64,000 nt of DNA from Orbaceae bacterium lpD04 (GTDB taxonomy: Bacteria > Pseudomonadota > Gammaproteobacteria > Enterobacterales > Orbaceae): the NCBI GenBank assembly GCA_036251935.1, contig CP133967.1, positions 2,675,488-2,739,487 on the forward strand. The letters are read 5' to 3'. Every line of letters starts with the position of its first letter. Position 1 is the stretch's first letter. Below the pieces are notes generated by a model that made no database searches, was not told the DNA's origin, and saw nothing but the letters and a program-made list of their open reading frames with translations. This document shows positions 50,931 through 60,800 of this stretch, piece after piece. Made by a program: the position numbers and the translations under genes.

Positions 50931-53900
50931 TCAAAGTATTGCTTGGTTAACATTTTGCCAATAATTTTTATCCATCTCGTCTAAAAATCTCTTATTCTCG
51001 GCACTTTTTCTTTTTTGCTCTGCTTTGTATTCGTCGGTATCAAGGATTTCATGTAGATCATTTAATTCATCTTGGTAAGAATGATAAGAAAATGAGTAAT
51101 TACTCATTGTATAACCAAACGTGCGTTTATTATCCCAAATATAGTAATTACGACCCATTCGGTTACTTTTAAACCAAGATTGTAACGGATTATCACTGAG
51201 TAGCGCGATAACTGTCGTTAAAATAAAAATTGCCAGCCCAACTAAGGGATGTAACATAAACGCCACAAAACGCCCCAAAAAGAAACAAATAATAGAACGA
51301 GCCGCAAAGCCTAACAATAATTTAGTTAAGGTTTGTTTAACCACTGCTTGGCAGATAAAATCAATAGTTAATAAAACACTATTGAGCGCATTAATATACT
51401 TCATTATGGTGCCACCGCTGCTGTAGTTTTTTTCATCTAGTTGTGATAATGCCCCGAGTAATGAGCCAATTGCGCCAAGCACATTGCCAATACGCATAAT
51501 GCCGGCGGTGCTATTACGCAATAGCTTAAATTTAGCAGAATCACTCAGTGCCGTACCAAAAGCCTTGGTTTTAATTTTATCCACCATTTTAGTAATAAAA
51601 ACACTACAATGAAACGATTTGGTTACCAACATTGCAGCACTCATAATACCCGACCATAGCGCAGTTACTTCAGCGGCGGTCATTGTTTTGTCGGTTTTAC
51701 TGGTAGCACTTTGCCAAGTTCGGAAAATTGAAAATAACTGAAAACCAAGCAAACAATGGGTAATGGGTAACTTAAGATTATTAGCCTTATAGCCAGACTG
51801 TAATCTGGCGCTTAATTTGTCATAAGCACCATTAATAATTTCTGCCGCCATTTTTATCTTTTTGCTAATGGCTTTAAGTAAGTCATCACTAAACTTAACC
51901 ATTGTACTCGCAATTGATTTAATAATATTAGCGGGGATTTTCATACCAAAACATACGGTAGAATATAAAGCATTACCATAACGGGAATTAAAGGTAAATT
52001 GGTGATCATGTAAATAGTTAGTGATCGAGGTAAAAAAGCCTGATAGCTTTTCTTGACCAACTTTAAGTATATTAAATAGCGCGGTACTGTCACTTGATGG
52101 TGAGCTATTTGATATTTGGGTCGGTTGATATTCAGCGGTACTTTGATACATACTTACCGCTTGCTCGGCAACGCTTTTAGTGGTATCAATTAGCGTATCG
52201 ACACTGGTATCATCGGCGTTAACCGTGCCGTCTTTCACCGCTTGCTGACTAATGTTAAGTTCTACCTGTTTAACCGTCTGTTCAACAAGGGTTTTACTGC
52301 CCTCAAGTGGCTTACTATCAAAATCAACTGGGGGAATATTAAAAATCGCTGCAAAATTATTTATAATTTTATTTCTATATTCATCATCAACATCATCTCT
52401 GTTCTGTTTAAAAGAAGCTATCATATATTCTAAACAATCATCCTGCTGCTCCTTAGTCATTGATTTTCCTGCTAGAATCGCTGCCCAAAAGAGATTACTG
52501 GTTTTCAGTGACGGAGTAGCAATTAATTGATAAACCAATGCCTCTTTATCTTTTAAAGCAGTGATTTTAGCTAAATCGGCTTGACTATAATCTTGCTGTG
52601 AGGAGGTTTGTTTAGTTGGCTGCTGTTTTTGTGGAAACTTATCTTGTTTAGCCTTAGCTGCACGAATAATGGTAATTTCGCTATTTAATGTCACCAAAAT
52701 ATCATCAATAAAGGCTAAATAACCAGTCGAACAGGTTAAATACTCTTGGTTAGCATAATAAAAAGGGTGCTGAGTTGATTCACGCCCATCAACCATAATG
52801 GTAAAATCATTTACTAATAACGCAATATAGTCATTCGCATTTTTTTGATACCTTACGTAAGCAGTGTTAAATTGCTGTACCCGCTCTTCACTAATATGCT
52901 GAGAATATTTTTGCCACTCCTCTTCTTGTCTTGCTGCTTTTAAGCTAGCAAGAATAGGTTCGTCAGCTTCTCCTTGGGCAAGTGCTTTTTTCTTAAACAA
53001 ATCAAACTCTTTATTTAATACAGAAAAGTTAGCTTCAGCATTACTCTGTAGCTGCATAATCGGCGCAAATAGTGTTTTATTATAAGGCATTAAAAATGCT
53101 TCACTATCTTGAATATTACGTGAAGCCCATTGATATAAGTAACTCGCTTCATATTGTAAATACTGAATGCTTTCTGGCTGTTCTTGTCGTTTGGATTCGA
53201 GCGTTAAATTATAACGTTTATCCTCGGTGATGATGTCTGTTTGAGTATCTTTAATACTATTTAGGTTTTTTTCTGTAATCAACTTTTCTTCAAGCGCACG
53301 AGTTACATTCGCTTTAATTGAATTAAGCAATGCAATCTGCTCACCATTGAACTTTTGCTCCCAATACTCTATCTGGCTTAGCTCAAACTCACTCATTTGT
53401 GCGCCTGGTATCGTTAGCTTATTTATCTCTCGCCTTGTTTCACCATTGATGGCTTTTAGCCTACTAGTAAAACGGTCATCAAGCTGTTTAACATAGCTTT
53501 CAGCAGCACCCGACTCGATTGCTTTACCAAGAAACTGAAAGGTACTCGCTAAATTTATCTCGCGCTCACGCTCAAATTCAACTTGTTGAACATGTGAAAA
53601 TGCTTGGTTAATCCATAATTTTGCATCTTCAACCATGCTAATACTATCCCATAACCCAACCATCATCGGCATTATGCTATCGTTCACTTTAGCTGATTGA
53701 ATGACTGATGCTAACGAGATAGGATTTTGCTTGCTATCACGTTTATTAAACTCTTGATTCCAATTATGACTGGTACTTCGGCATCTAAATTTTGCCATAT
53801 CAACTAAAAATACTTCATCTTTATCACTGCTTGATAATGGGCCATTATTTGTTGATTCAGTTGAGGCATTGGTATCAAAAAAAGTAAATTTAGTATAACG

Positions 53901-54524
53901 ATAATTTTTTTCATCATCAGGCGACTGATAACCCAAAACCTGTTTAATATTATCGTCGGTTGCATTAGCAACACCATTCATTTCTAACTGCGTTTTTAGC
54001 CATTTTGCTGGCTCTATTTTTTGCATGCGCTCACTGCGAATTTGCGCATTATTGATATCAGAATATTGCTGACAAATCTCGTCAGTCCATTTAAAACGGC
54101 TATAGGCAAGCCATGCCATCTCGCATTGTTCAGGCTGCTCTATCGTGATAAATGCCACATCACCCGATTGATGTTCACCAGCATTACAACCAATTAAAGC
54201 ATCAGGCTCCGATACGCTGGCGATACCATATTTTTCAACGTTATGTTGACGCCAAAAACCACCATTTTCATCAACCGAATAAACTCGCCAAACCAGTTCA
54301 TCGCTACCCAAAATTTTGAGTAACATATAAAGGTAACCTTTACCCATCACCCTTAACGCTAATTGACTTTGGTCGCTAAGTTTTTGTGAAATCATTGCGG
54401 TTTGTATCGACTGTGCCCATTTAGGTAATAAGTCTTTAGCACCTTTTTCTTTCGGCGCGATAGCATAGCGAATAGGTAGAATAGGTAAACCTTGAGGCGG
54501 AGTGCAGTGTTCACATTTAGTCAT
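50931..54524 (-). CDS. VasX-like T6SS membrane-active effector 1
   Basis: 1,197 residues. The N-terminus (CEHCTPPQGLPILPIRYAIAP, MGKGYLYMLL, WRVYSVDENGGFW, EQCEMAWLAYSRFKW) matches the VasX/BTH_I2691-type effector N-domain that marks T6SS cargo. A long helical middle follows (about 300-650). A cluster of hydrophobic helices (about 919-1110) resembles colicin-like pore regions. A soluble charged tail (about 1110-1197) has SYQDELNDLHEIL. It overlaps its DUF4123 adaptor by one base (TAATG). Expected action: depolarising target inner membranes. Confidence 0.8.
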   Translation of the reverse strand: MTKCEHCTPPQGLPILPIRYAIAPKEKGAKDLLPKWAQSIQTAMISQKLSDQSQLALRVMGKGYLYMLLKILGSDELVWRVYSVDENGGFWRQHNVEKYGIASVSEPDALIGCNAGEHQSGDVAFITIEQPEQCEMAWLAYSRFKWTDEICQQYSDINNAQIRSERMQKIEPAKWLKTQLEMNGVANATDDNIKQVLGYQSPDDEKNYRYTKFTFFDTNASTESTNNGPLSSSDKDEVFLVDMAKFRCRSTSHNWNQEFNKRDSKQNPISLASVIQSAKVNDSIMPMMVGLWDSISMVEDAKLWINQAFSHVQQVEFEREREINLASTFQFLGKAIESGAAESYVKQLDDRFTSRLKAINGETRREINKLTIPGAQMSEFELSQIEYWEQKFNGEQIALLNSIKANVTRALEEKLITEKNLNSIKDTQTDIITEDKRYNLTLESKRQEQPESIQYLQYEASYLYQWASRNIQDSEAFLMPYNKTLFAPIMQLQSNAEANFSVLNKEFDLFKKKALAQGEADEPILASLKAARQEEEWQKYSQHISEERVQQFNTAYVRYQKNANDYIALLVNDFTIMVDGRESTQHPFYYANQEYLTCSTGYLAFIDDILVTLNSEITIIRAAKAKQDKFPQKQQPTKQTSSQQDYSQADLAKITALKDKEALVYQLIATPSLKTSNLFWAAILAGKSMTKEQQDDCLEYMIASFKQNRDDVDDEYRNKIINNFAAIFNIPPVDFDSKPLEGSKTLVEQTVKQVELNISQQAVKDGTVNADDTSVDTLIDTTKSVAEQAVSMYQSTAEYQPTQISNSSPSSDSTALFNILKVGQEKLSGFFTSITNYLHDHQFTFNSRYGNALYSTVCFGMKIPANIIKSIASTMVKFSDDLLKAISKKIKMAAEIINGAYDKLSARLQSGYKANNLKLPITHCLLGFQLFSIFRTWQSATSKTDKTMTAAEVTALWSGIMSAAMLVTKSFHCSVFITKMVDKIKTKAFGTALSDSAKFKLLRNSTAGIMRIGNVLGAIGSLLGALSQLDEKNYSSGGTIMKYINALNSVLLTIDFICQAVVKQTLTKLLLGFAARSIICFFLGRFVAFMLHPLVGLAIFILTTVIALLSDNPLQSWFKSNRMGRNYYIWDNKRTFGYTMSNYSFSYHSYQDELNDLHEILDTDEYKAEQKRKSAENKRFLDEMDKNYWQNVNQAIL

Positions 54525-55468
54525 TATTGTATTCCTTCAAAATCGTGCTTCATCTCTTGCCAATCTTGCACTGAAAACCTTGTTAAGGTTGTTTTTAACC
54601 GTTCAGATTGATTCTTTATTTGGTTTATTATTTTTGTGTGTGACATTATTCGAGGGTGAATAGTTAGAGAGTAATAACAATACTCAATTAAATCCTGTAA
54701 CTGTGTATAACCCAGTTCTTTTGCTATTTTTAGCGCCTGCCAAATAATCTTATCGCATTCACTTTCTTGCATTCTATCGGCAGTGATTAACGATTTTCGG
54801 TAGCGAGTCAGTACTTGATTGCGTACCACAATATCATCAATCTGTGCCCACTGGTCAGACAAAATAGCTAACTGAGGGGTAATATGTTTTCTGATTTTAT
54901 TCGGGTTTTGTATCGTTTTTAGCTGCCCATCACCATTTAAATAAAGCCAATTCGATACGGGACGTAATACTTTATTTTGTTGCGCCTCAGTTAATATCGA
55001 CATAAATGGCGCTAAAATCATGGGGTCAACGTAGCGTATTAGCTCTTGGTGTTGACCTCTGGGTTGAATGGCAATATAACCTATTTGCTGCGCCAATAGC
55101 TGCGCGGATAATGACGATAATAACCAACCATAGACCTTTCGAGGCTTAAATTGACTTAATTTATCAGGATGAATTTCAGATAAGGCTTGATGCAAGCTTT
55201 CCGACAAAATTTGTTGATGCGCAATATCATCCCTATTTAGCTCAAGTAGAACTGGCGTTCGCTTACTGGCATAGTCAGGATAGCTGATTGGATAAATAGC
55301 GTTACTCGCCTGCCAGTCATCAAATAATGGAGATTGGTTGTCCGATGTATAAGGATTATATAACAGATATAGTCGAGTTTGCTCGCTACCCCGTTCAATT
55401 TGTAACAGTTGTGCCAATATTTGCGCGATTTTTTCGTTATTCATCACATCAGAATAATCGAAAATCAT
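54524..55468 (-). CDS. DUF4123 T6SS effector adaptor 1
   Basis: 314 residues. RKVYGWLLSSLSAQLLAQQIG and LIRYVDPMILAPFMSILTEAQQNKVLRPVSNWLYLNGDG fit the DUF4123 (Tap/TEC/VasW) family, which binds an effector and loads it on VgrG. The gene lies directly upstream of effector 1 and downstream of a truncated vgrG end with which it shares ATGA. The same pair architecture recurs at 57844-62141. Confidence 0.85.
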   Translation of the reverse strand: MIFDYSDVMNNEKIAQILAQLLQIERGSEQTRLYLLYNPYTSDNQSPLFDDWQASNAIYPISYPDYASKRTPVLLELNRDDIAHQQILSESLHQALSEIHPDKLSQFKPRKVYGWLLSSLSAQLLAQQIGYIAIQPRGQHQELIRYVDPMILAPFMSILTEAQQNKVLRPVSNWLYLNGDGQLKTIQNPNKIRKHITPQLAILSDQWAQIDDIVVRNQVLTRYRKSLITADRMQESECDKIIWQALKIAKELGYTQLQDLIEYCYYSLTIHPRIMSHTKIINQIKNQSERLKTTLTRFSVQDWQEMKHDFEGIQ

Positions 55469-55606
55469 TTTATTCTCACATTGGCTTGCTGTGCATTTTC
55501 AGCTTCGGCAATAGCGCCCTCACAAAGCCCCGGTAAATTACTTGACGCATCCATATTCGCCGGCCCCATTTTTTGCATGGCAGCCGCTTTAATCGTTACA
55601 TTAGAG
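55465..55606 (-). pseudogene. 3' remnant of a second vgrG
   Basis: About 46 in-frame codons read NVTIKAAAMQKMGPANMD ... and end in RIK-stop, with TGA overlapping the ATG of DUF4123 adaptor 1. The first part is nearly identical to the end of the intact VgrG (NVTIKAAAMQKMGPANIE). Homology stops abruptly at about 55606, where the boundary repeat begins. The rest of the gene has been lost, and probably the adaptor's native promoter with it. Confidence 0.85.
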
Positions 55607-55623
55607 CGAGGCTAACAGGAAAT

Positions 55624-55665
55624 ATTTTGTTAACTTTCGTCCTGTTAGGAATCCTTTTCAATCAA
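55624..55665. repeat. Module-boundary repeat R3 (diverged)
   Basis: Shares TTTTGTTAACTTTC, CCTGTTA and TTTTCAATCAA with R1 and R2. A 9-base inverted repeat (CTAACAGGA 55612-55620, TCCTGTTAG 55640-55648) overlaps it. It marks the exact edge of the vgrG remnant. Confidence 0.6.
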
Positions 55666-55728
55666 AATTGTTAGCTGTATTCAATAACAAAGCGCGAGTA
55701 TCTATGAGAATAAAATATAGTAAAAAAA

Positions 55729-55803
55729 TTATTTATAATAAAAGAATCCTTTATTAGCACATTCTTTACGATAAGGCGATGGGCGAATATCCCAGACTAC
55801 TGT
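55729..55803 (-). pseudogene. C-terminal remnant of a fifth membrane-protein paralog
   Basis: In-frame codons on the minus strand read WDIRPSP ... GFFYYK-stop. This matches the tail of paralogs 1 and 2 (KGLRPSPLYSRSSVDGFFYYDE). Only about 22 codons remain between R2 and the vgrG remnant side. It is therefore the end of another deleted module. Confidence 0.6.
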
Positions 55804-55825
55804 GAAGCTAAGGTAATACAGTAAT

Positions 55826-55867
55826 ACTTTGTTAACTTTCACGCTGTTAACTATCCCTTTCAATCAA
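55826..55867. repeat. Module-boundary repeat R2
   Basis: Identical to R1 over 42 bases although nearly 8 kb away, while neighbouring sequences differ. It follows membrane paralog 3 by 38 bases, the same relative position as R1 and R4 take to their upstream membrane paralogs. Confidence 0.8.
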
Positions 55868-55905
55868 AATTATTACCTAAATTTAAGATATACCATAATA
55901 GTACA

Positions 55906-56862
55906 TTACCGAGGTGGTTTAGAATTGTTACTACTGGCTTTTTTAAATACCACTTCAGGCTGATAATAATAAAGGCATACAGTACCCTTGGATTTATGTG
56001 GTTTAGTATAATTATCCTTTTCTGCATTCCACTCTGTATCATATTTATTTAACGCAATTAACTCATTTATATGCTGTTTAGTCATTTTTCTTAAATTAAT
56101 ATATTGGACATTTTGCCAGCCCAACGTAGTAAAAATTTGCTCGGCAAGTTCAACAAAAGTGGTTCTGAATTTGCTATATGTCAATATACTTGCAAGACAA
56201 AAAAGTACACCTAATGTACTAAAAACAATTGATATATCTTCTAGTGTAAAGCTAAAAAAAGCATAATTCATAAATAATGAAAATAAAAAATAAAAAATAA
56301 AAAATATTATAATATAATCTTTAAATGCTTGCTTACGCCCACCAGTACAAGGTGGAATTATACAGATAATCTGCTCGGACGGTTTTAACATGGCATAGAC
56401 TTCATAATAGTTTGTATGCTGCTCCGCCACTACTTCAACTTGATCACCATCATTAAATTGAAAGCATCCTAACCAACCTTTTAGCTGAATGGTATTATTT
56501 AATTTTGCCGTAATATATTGTGCAGGAAGGTAGTTACTACGATCTTGTCCGTCAGCTCTCCCTAATGCGGCTAAGGCTGCAGTACTATTACCATTAAGCA
56601 TTGCCGCCGCTGCACCAGTGCGAAGCTTAGCTTTTTGCTGCTTTTTTTGCTCCTCACTCATATAGGCACCATCGGCTAGGGGTGCTTGACAAAATATAGC
56701 TTTAAACTCGGATAAAGTACCAGTTAAACGTACCAATTTTTTTGGTGGTAAAATCGGATCAGGAATACTAATGCCGGTTTTTTTCAGTAACTCTTCTTTA
56801 TCGCGATAAATAATATCTTTATCGCTAAATGTGGCGTAAGGCATCGTATTATTGTCTACCAT
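55906..56862 (-). CDS. Two-helix membrane protein of T6SS effector island (paralog 3)
   Basis: 318 residues. Very similar to paralog 4 next door over the first 170 residues (ATFSDKDIIYRDKEELLKKTG, RLTGTLSEFKAIF, LRTGAAAAMLNGNSTAA). Two helices (about 182-230) are followed by AEQIFTTLGWQNVQYINLRKMTKQHI and a YYYQPEVVFKKA end. No good ribosome site is seen for the first Met, and a second Met at 56844 matches the start of paralog 4. A tandem duplicate of the gene after effector 2; immunity or accessory role inferred. Confidence 0.7.
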   Translation of the reverse strand: MVDNNTMPYATFSDKDIIYRDKEELLKKTGISIPDPILPPKKLVRLTGTLSEFKAIFCQAPLADGAYMSEEQKKQQKAKLRTGAAAAMLNGNSTAALAALGRADGQDRSNYLPAQYITAKLNNTIQLKGWLGCFQFNDGDQVEVVAEQHTNYYEVYAMLKPSEQIICIIPPCTGGRKQAFKDYIIIFFIFYFLFSLFMNYAFFSFTLEDISIVFSTLGVLFCLASILTYSKFRTTFVELAEQIFTTLGWQNVQYINLRKMTKQHINELIALNKYDTEWNAEKDNYTKPHKSKGTVCLYYYQPEVVFKKASSNNSKPPR

Positions 56863-56871
56863 AATAGTGCA

Positions 56872-57822
56872 TTACCGAGGTGGCTTAGATTTAGAATTAT
56901 TGCTATTGGCTTTTTTAAACACTACTTCTGGCTGATAATAATAAAGCCCCATAGCACTTTTAGATGATTTTCTAGCTGGTCTTGTCCAAGTATCTTTAAA
57001 CTCTGTCCAATCAAGAGAGTATTTACCTTGTGTAATTAACTTCTCAATATGTTGCTTAGTCATTGCCCTTAAATTAATATATTGAACATTTTGCCAACCT
57101 AAGGTGGTAAAAATTTGCTCAGCTAAAGTCACATAAGTAGTTTTGAATTTACCATATGTGAATATTGCTGAAAGACCCAAAAATATCCCTATTCCAGCGT
57201 ATGCAGTTAGTACGTTTTCTAAAGTAAAGCTAGCAAATATATAAATCATCCCTGCAGTAAATAAAACATAAAATAGAAAAAATAACACCAGAAAATCTTT
57301 AAATGCTTTTTTGCGTCCACCACTGCAAGGGGGAATGATACAAATGATCTGCTCTTTGGGCTTAAGCATGGCATATGCTTCATAATGGTCGGCATGCTGC
57401 TCCGCCACTACCTCAACCTGATCACCGTCATTAAATTTAAAAAAACCTAACCAGCCTTTTAGCTGAATGGTATTATCTAATTTTGCCGTAATATACTGTG
57501 CGGTAACATAATTACTGCGATCTTGCCCATCGGCACGCCCTAGTCCCGCTAATGCAGCAGTGCTATTGCCATTAAGCATTGCCGCCGCTGCTCCAGTCCT
57601 TAACTTAGCTTTTTGCTGCTTTTTTTGCTCTTCAGTCATATAAGCACCATCGCCAAGAGGAGCCATGCAAAAAATGGCTTTAAACTCAGATAGTGTGCCA
57701 GTTAGTCGAACGAGTTTTTGTGGCGGTAAAATTGGATCAGGAATGCTAATACCAGTTTTTTTTAGTAACTCTTCTTTATCGCGATAGACAATATCTTTAT
57801 CGCTAAATGTGGCATATCCCAT
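56872..57822 (-). CDS. Two-helix membrane protein of T6SS effector island (paralog 4)
   Basis: 316 residues; GAGGAATAT precedes the ATG. Soluble N-domain with LKGWLGFFKFNDGDQVEVVAEQ and AMLKPKEQIICIIPPCSGGRKKA, helices at about 176-197 and 202-222, and a C-domain with FTTLGWQNVQYINLRAMTKQHI. It starts 21 bases after effector 2 and so is the likeliest partner of that effector. In V. cholerae the VasX antidote TsiV2 is also a membrane protein encoded next to vasX, although no sequence relation is claimed. Confidence 0.72.
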   Translation of the reverse strand: MGYATFSDKDIVYRDKEELLKKTGISIPDPILPPQKLVRLTGTLSEFKAIFCMAPLGDGAYMTEEQKKQQKAKLRTGAAAAMLNGNSTAALAGLGRADGQDRSNYVTAQYITAKLDNTIQLKGWLGFFKFNDGDQVEVVAEQHADHYEAYAMLKPKEQIICIIPPCSGGRKKAFKDFLVLFFLFYVLFTAGMIYIFASFTLENVLTAYAGIGIFLGLSAIFTYGKFKTTYVTLAEQIFTTLGWQNVQYINLRAMTKQHIEKLITQGKYSLDWTEFKDTWTRPARKSSKSAMGLYYYQPEVVFKKANSNNSKSKPPR

Positions 57823-57843
57823 ATATTCCTCTTTTGATATAAA

Positions 57844-60800
57844 TTAAAAGCGCATATTAAATAAATTTTGTGCAGCTTCACGTGTAAAAAGGCTATCAAT
57901 TTCTTTTTGTCTCTCTTTGGCCGCTATCGCATCTTGTTCCGCTTGGTATTCGGCAGCTTGCTGTTGGAACTTTTCAAAAATTGCCTTGAGCTCCGTCACT
58001 TCTTGCTCTGATGAGGTATAATGAGCACCATTATCACGATCCAAACCCAACTGCGCTTGACCAAAACGGCAACGCCTTAACCAGATTTGCATATCATCTT
58101 CTTTATTAAACTCAATCACTAGCTGAATAAAAAAGAGACCTAAATTAATCCATGGATTTAGGGCAAACAATATTGCTCCCATAAGTATTCGTTCAAAGGT
58201 TAAAGCAATCGCTGATTTTACGTAAGTAGTTGCAAGCAAGGAACCTACTAATAAAAGTCGTTTATTCAACACTTCAATTAAGTTTGTTTTACCTAATTGT
58301 AAAAAGAGATCTAGTGTAGCAATAATCTCCGCAGAATAAGATGCCCAATATAACCCTTTTTCCATCGCCGATTTATCTTTATTATCGTCCCAAAAAATTG
58401 ATGTTGCTTTAGTTAAACCCGAAACAAGACCGAAAAAGTTGCCTAAAAATTTAACATTACCCAATAGTGACTCACCTAAACGGTTATTTTCACCATAAAC
58501 CGCCACTAAACGAAAACTCAATGATATCGATGTTCCCGCCGCTATTGATAATTGTAGATTAGCTTTGGTTTGCTGTGTATGGGTTTTAAGTGTTCGATCA
58601 GACAACAAATTATACATCGTAAATAGCTGATAACCTAACAACCCACTGACTAACGTGCCACCGATAAATCGACTTGATAACACATTTTTAGTCAGGTCAG
58701 TTAATTTTTGATAACCCACGGCAAATTTATGACCTATCGTATCAATATTTTTTAGCATTGCCTCTTTAAGGCGTAACGTAAATCCATTATAACTCGCCAT
58801 TAAGTTATTTAATGCTGTTTTTGATAATCTCCCCGGCATGGCAGCCACAAACCAAGCTTGGGCAAATTCTGACGATAGATTACCGCCAACATGCTGCAAG
58901 TATTTTAGCAGTGGCACTAATGCCGCCGCACTTGCCTCTTTAATTGGTTTGATATAAGCCGCTGTTATTTGGGATTGTGGTGAATTGTCATCGCCAATCG
59001 CGCCACGTTGGCCATCGAGTAATGATGCCATCTCTTTAGCAATATCAAATCCTTGATGTGATTCTGGCGGCTGGGTAAATACAGCCTCACTGATCGCATT
59101 TATACTGCCGGCTAAGTTAATAACGGTATTATTTTCAATTGAGCTACCTGAATAAAAATCAATCACGGTTGACAATTTATCAAGCAACTGACCGTAAGAC
59201 ATATTCGACGAGGCACTATTTTTATTAAGGGATAATAAAAAATTAACACATTTGCGCTGTGCGGCTTTATCTAATTTTCGCCCTGCAAGTACACTTGACC
59301 AAACGATATTGTGACCATCTAATACGCTGTCTTCAATTAATTGCGTAAAAAGCTGACTGACTTTATCGCTTTCAGCCTGCATACCGAGCGTCATTAAAAT
59401 ATCATTGGCAAAAGCCAGGTAGTTGTCGCTATCGCGCTCTAAATCATCTGCGGCTAATGAAAATGGATGTTGTGATTTTTGGCTAAAGCAATTCACCCAG
59501 ACGATTAAATCATCAAGTAATCCACTAACATACTTATCAGTATCATCAATAAAAATAGCATACTCTTTTTTATAAGTTTCATAATCGCTATTTAAGCAGG
59601 CTTGGTATTTACGCCAATTTTGCTCACCAGAAAGTTGCGGTGCATTATCCCGATACCACTGCTGTTTATAAGTATCGGCCTTAATCGAAAACTCAGCCGT
59701 TAAGGTATTTAACTCATTGCGAAGTCGTGTTATCTTCGCCATATCTGAATCATCTTTGAGCTGAAAAATTTGATAAAAAGTATCTCTATACTTTTGAGCG
59801 CCAAGCTCTTCGATCGGATAACTCATCTTAATTTCGTAAAGCTCGGATATTGCATTATTCTTTAAAGAATGGGAATTAGGGAAAGAAGTATTGTCAAATT
59901 CGTAAGAATTTTCAAAAAGCTCAACAACACTTTTACCCTGCGCTTTTTGGCCTGCATCCCAAGAAACTCCACCGTATGCTTCAGCAAGCTCTAATTTTCG
60001 CCTTGTAGCAAAATCACCCTCATTATAATCTTTAGCATTAGTTAAATAAGTGTCATTAACACGTTTAATGTGATTATTAAATTTACTACGCCCCTCAACT
60101 ATATCACCATTTTTTATAACTTGTTCTAATAACTGAATCCCGCTACATGCTGCATTTTCACGCTGCCGTTCGGTGATCACTTTTTTAACTGAATTAATCG
60201 CATTATTCCCCCAACTACTTAACTCGGCGGTAATACCAATACTATCGATTAATGCCACCATAATCGGCGGGCAACCAGTATTATTACGGCCTAATGAGTT
60301 CATTTTATTCGATAAATGGGTCGAATAATTTGTGCGCAATAATTGTTGATACTTACCTTGCATCTCTACCGGAACGGTAGGCCATGGCGTTAATGTATTA
60401 CGCTTAGTAAAGAGTAATTTATTGTATTTAAAGGGTTCGGTCTTCAGCGTACTTGTTGAAATAGGCTCTTCTTTTAACGGCGCATTGGCATATAAATAGG
60501 GATAACTAAAAGGATAATTAGACGAACTTAATAACGGTTTATCGTTCATCATCGTATTGGCATTATTGATTGCATCATCCAATAATAACATTTCCATCGT
60601 TGTTGCAATGGTTTGCTCATTGGCGATGGTGATCCCATTTTGACTATTTTGCACCGATAACCACTGCTTGGGCTTAATCACCTGCATACGAGTATTGCGC
60701 TTGTCTTTATCGTAAATATACTGTTCTAATGTTTCATAGCTCCATTTATGTTCACTAAATGCCAGCCATACCGTTTCACATGTTTCGGGTTTATTGATGG

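Larger units (their letters stand above)
55607..55905. other. Junction region: boundary repeats and a membrane-gene remnant
   Basis: Nearly 300 bases without an intact gene between the two effector modules. From right to left it holds R2, the last codons of a fifth membrane paralog, an AT-rich stretch and R3, which abuts the vgrG remnant. Each is listed separately. Confidence 0.6.
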
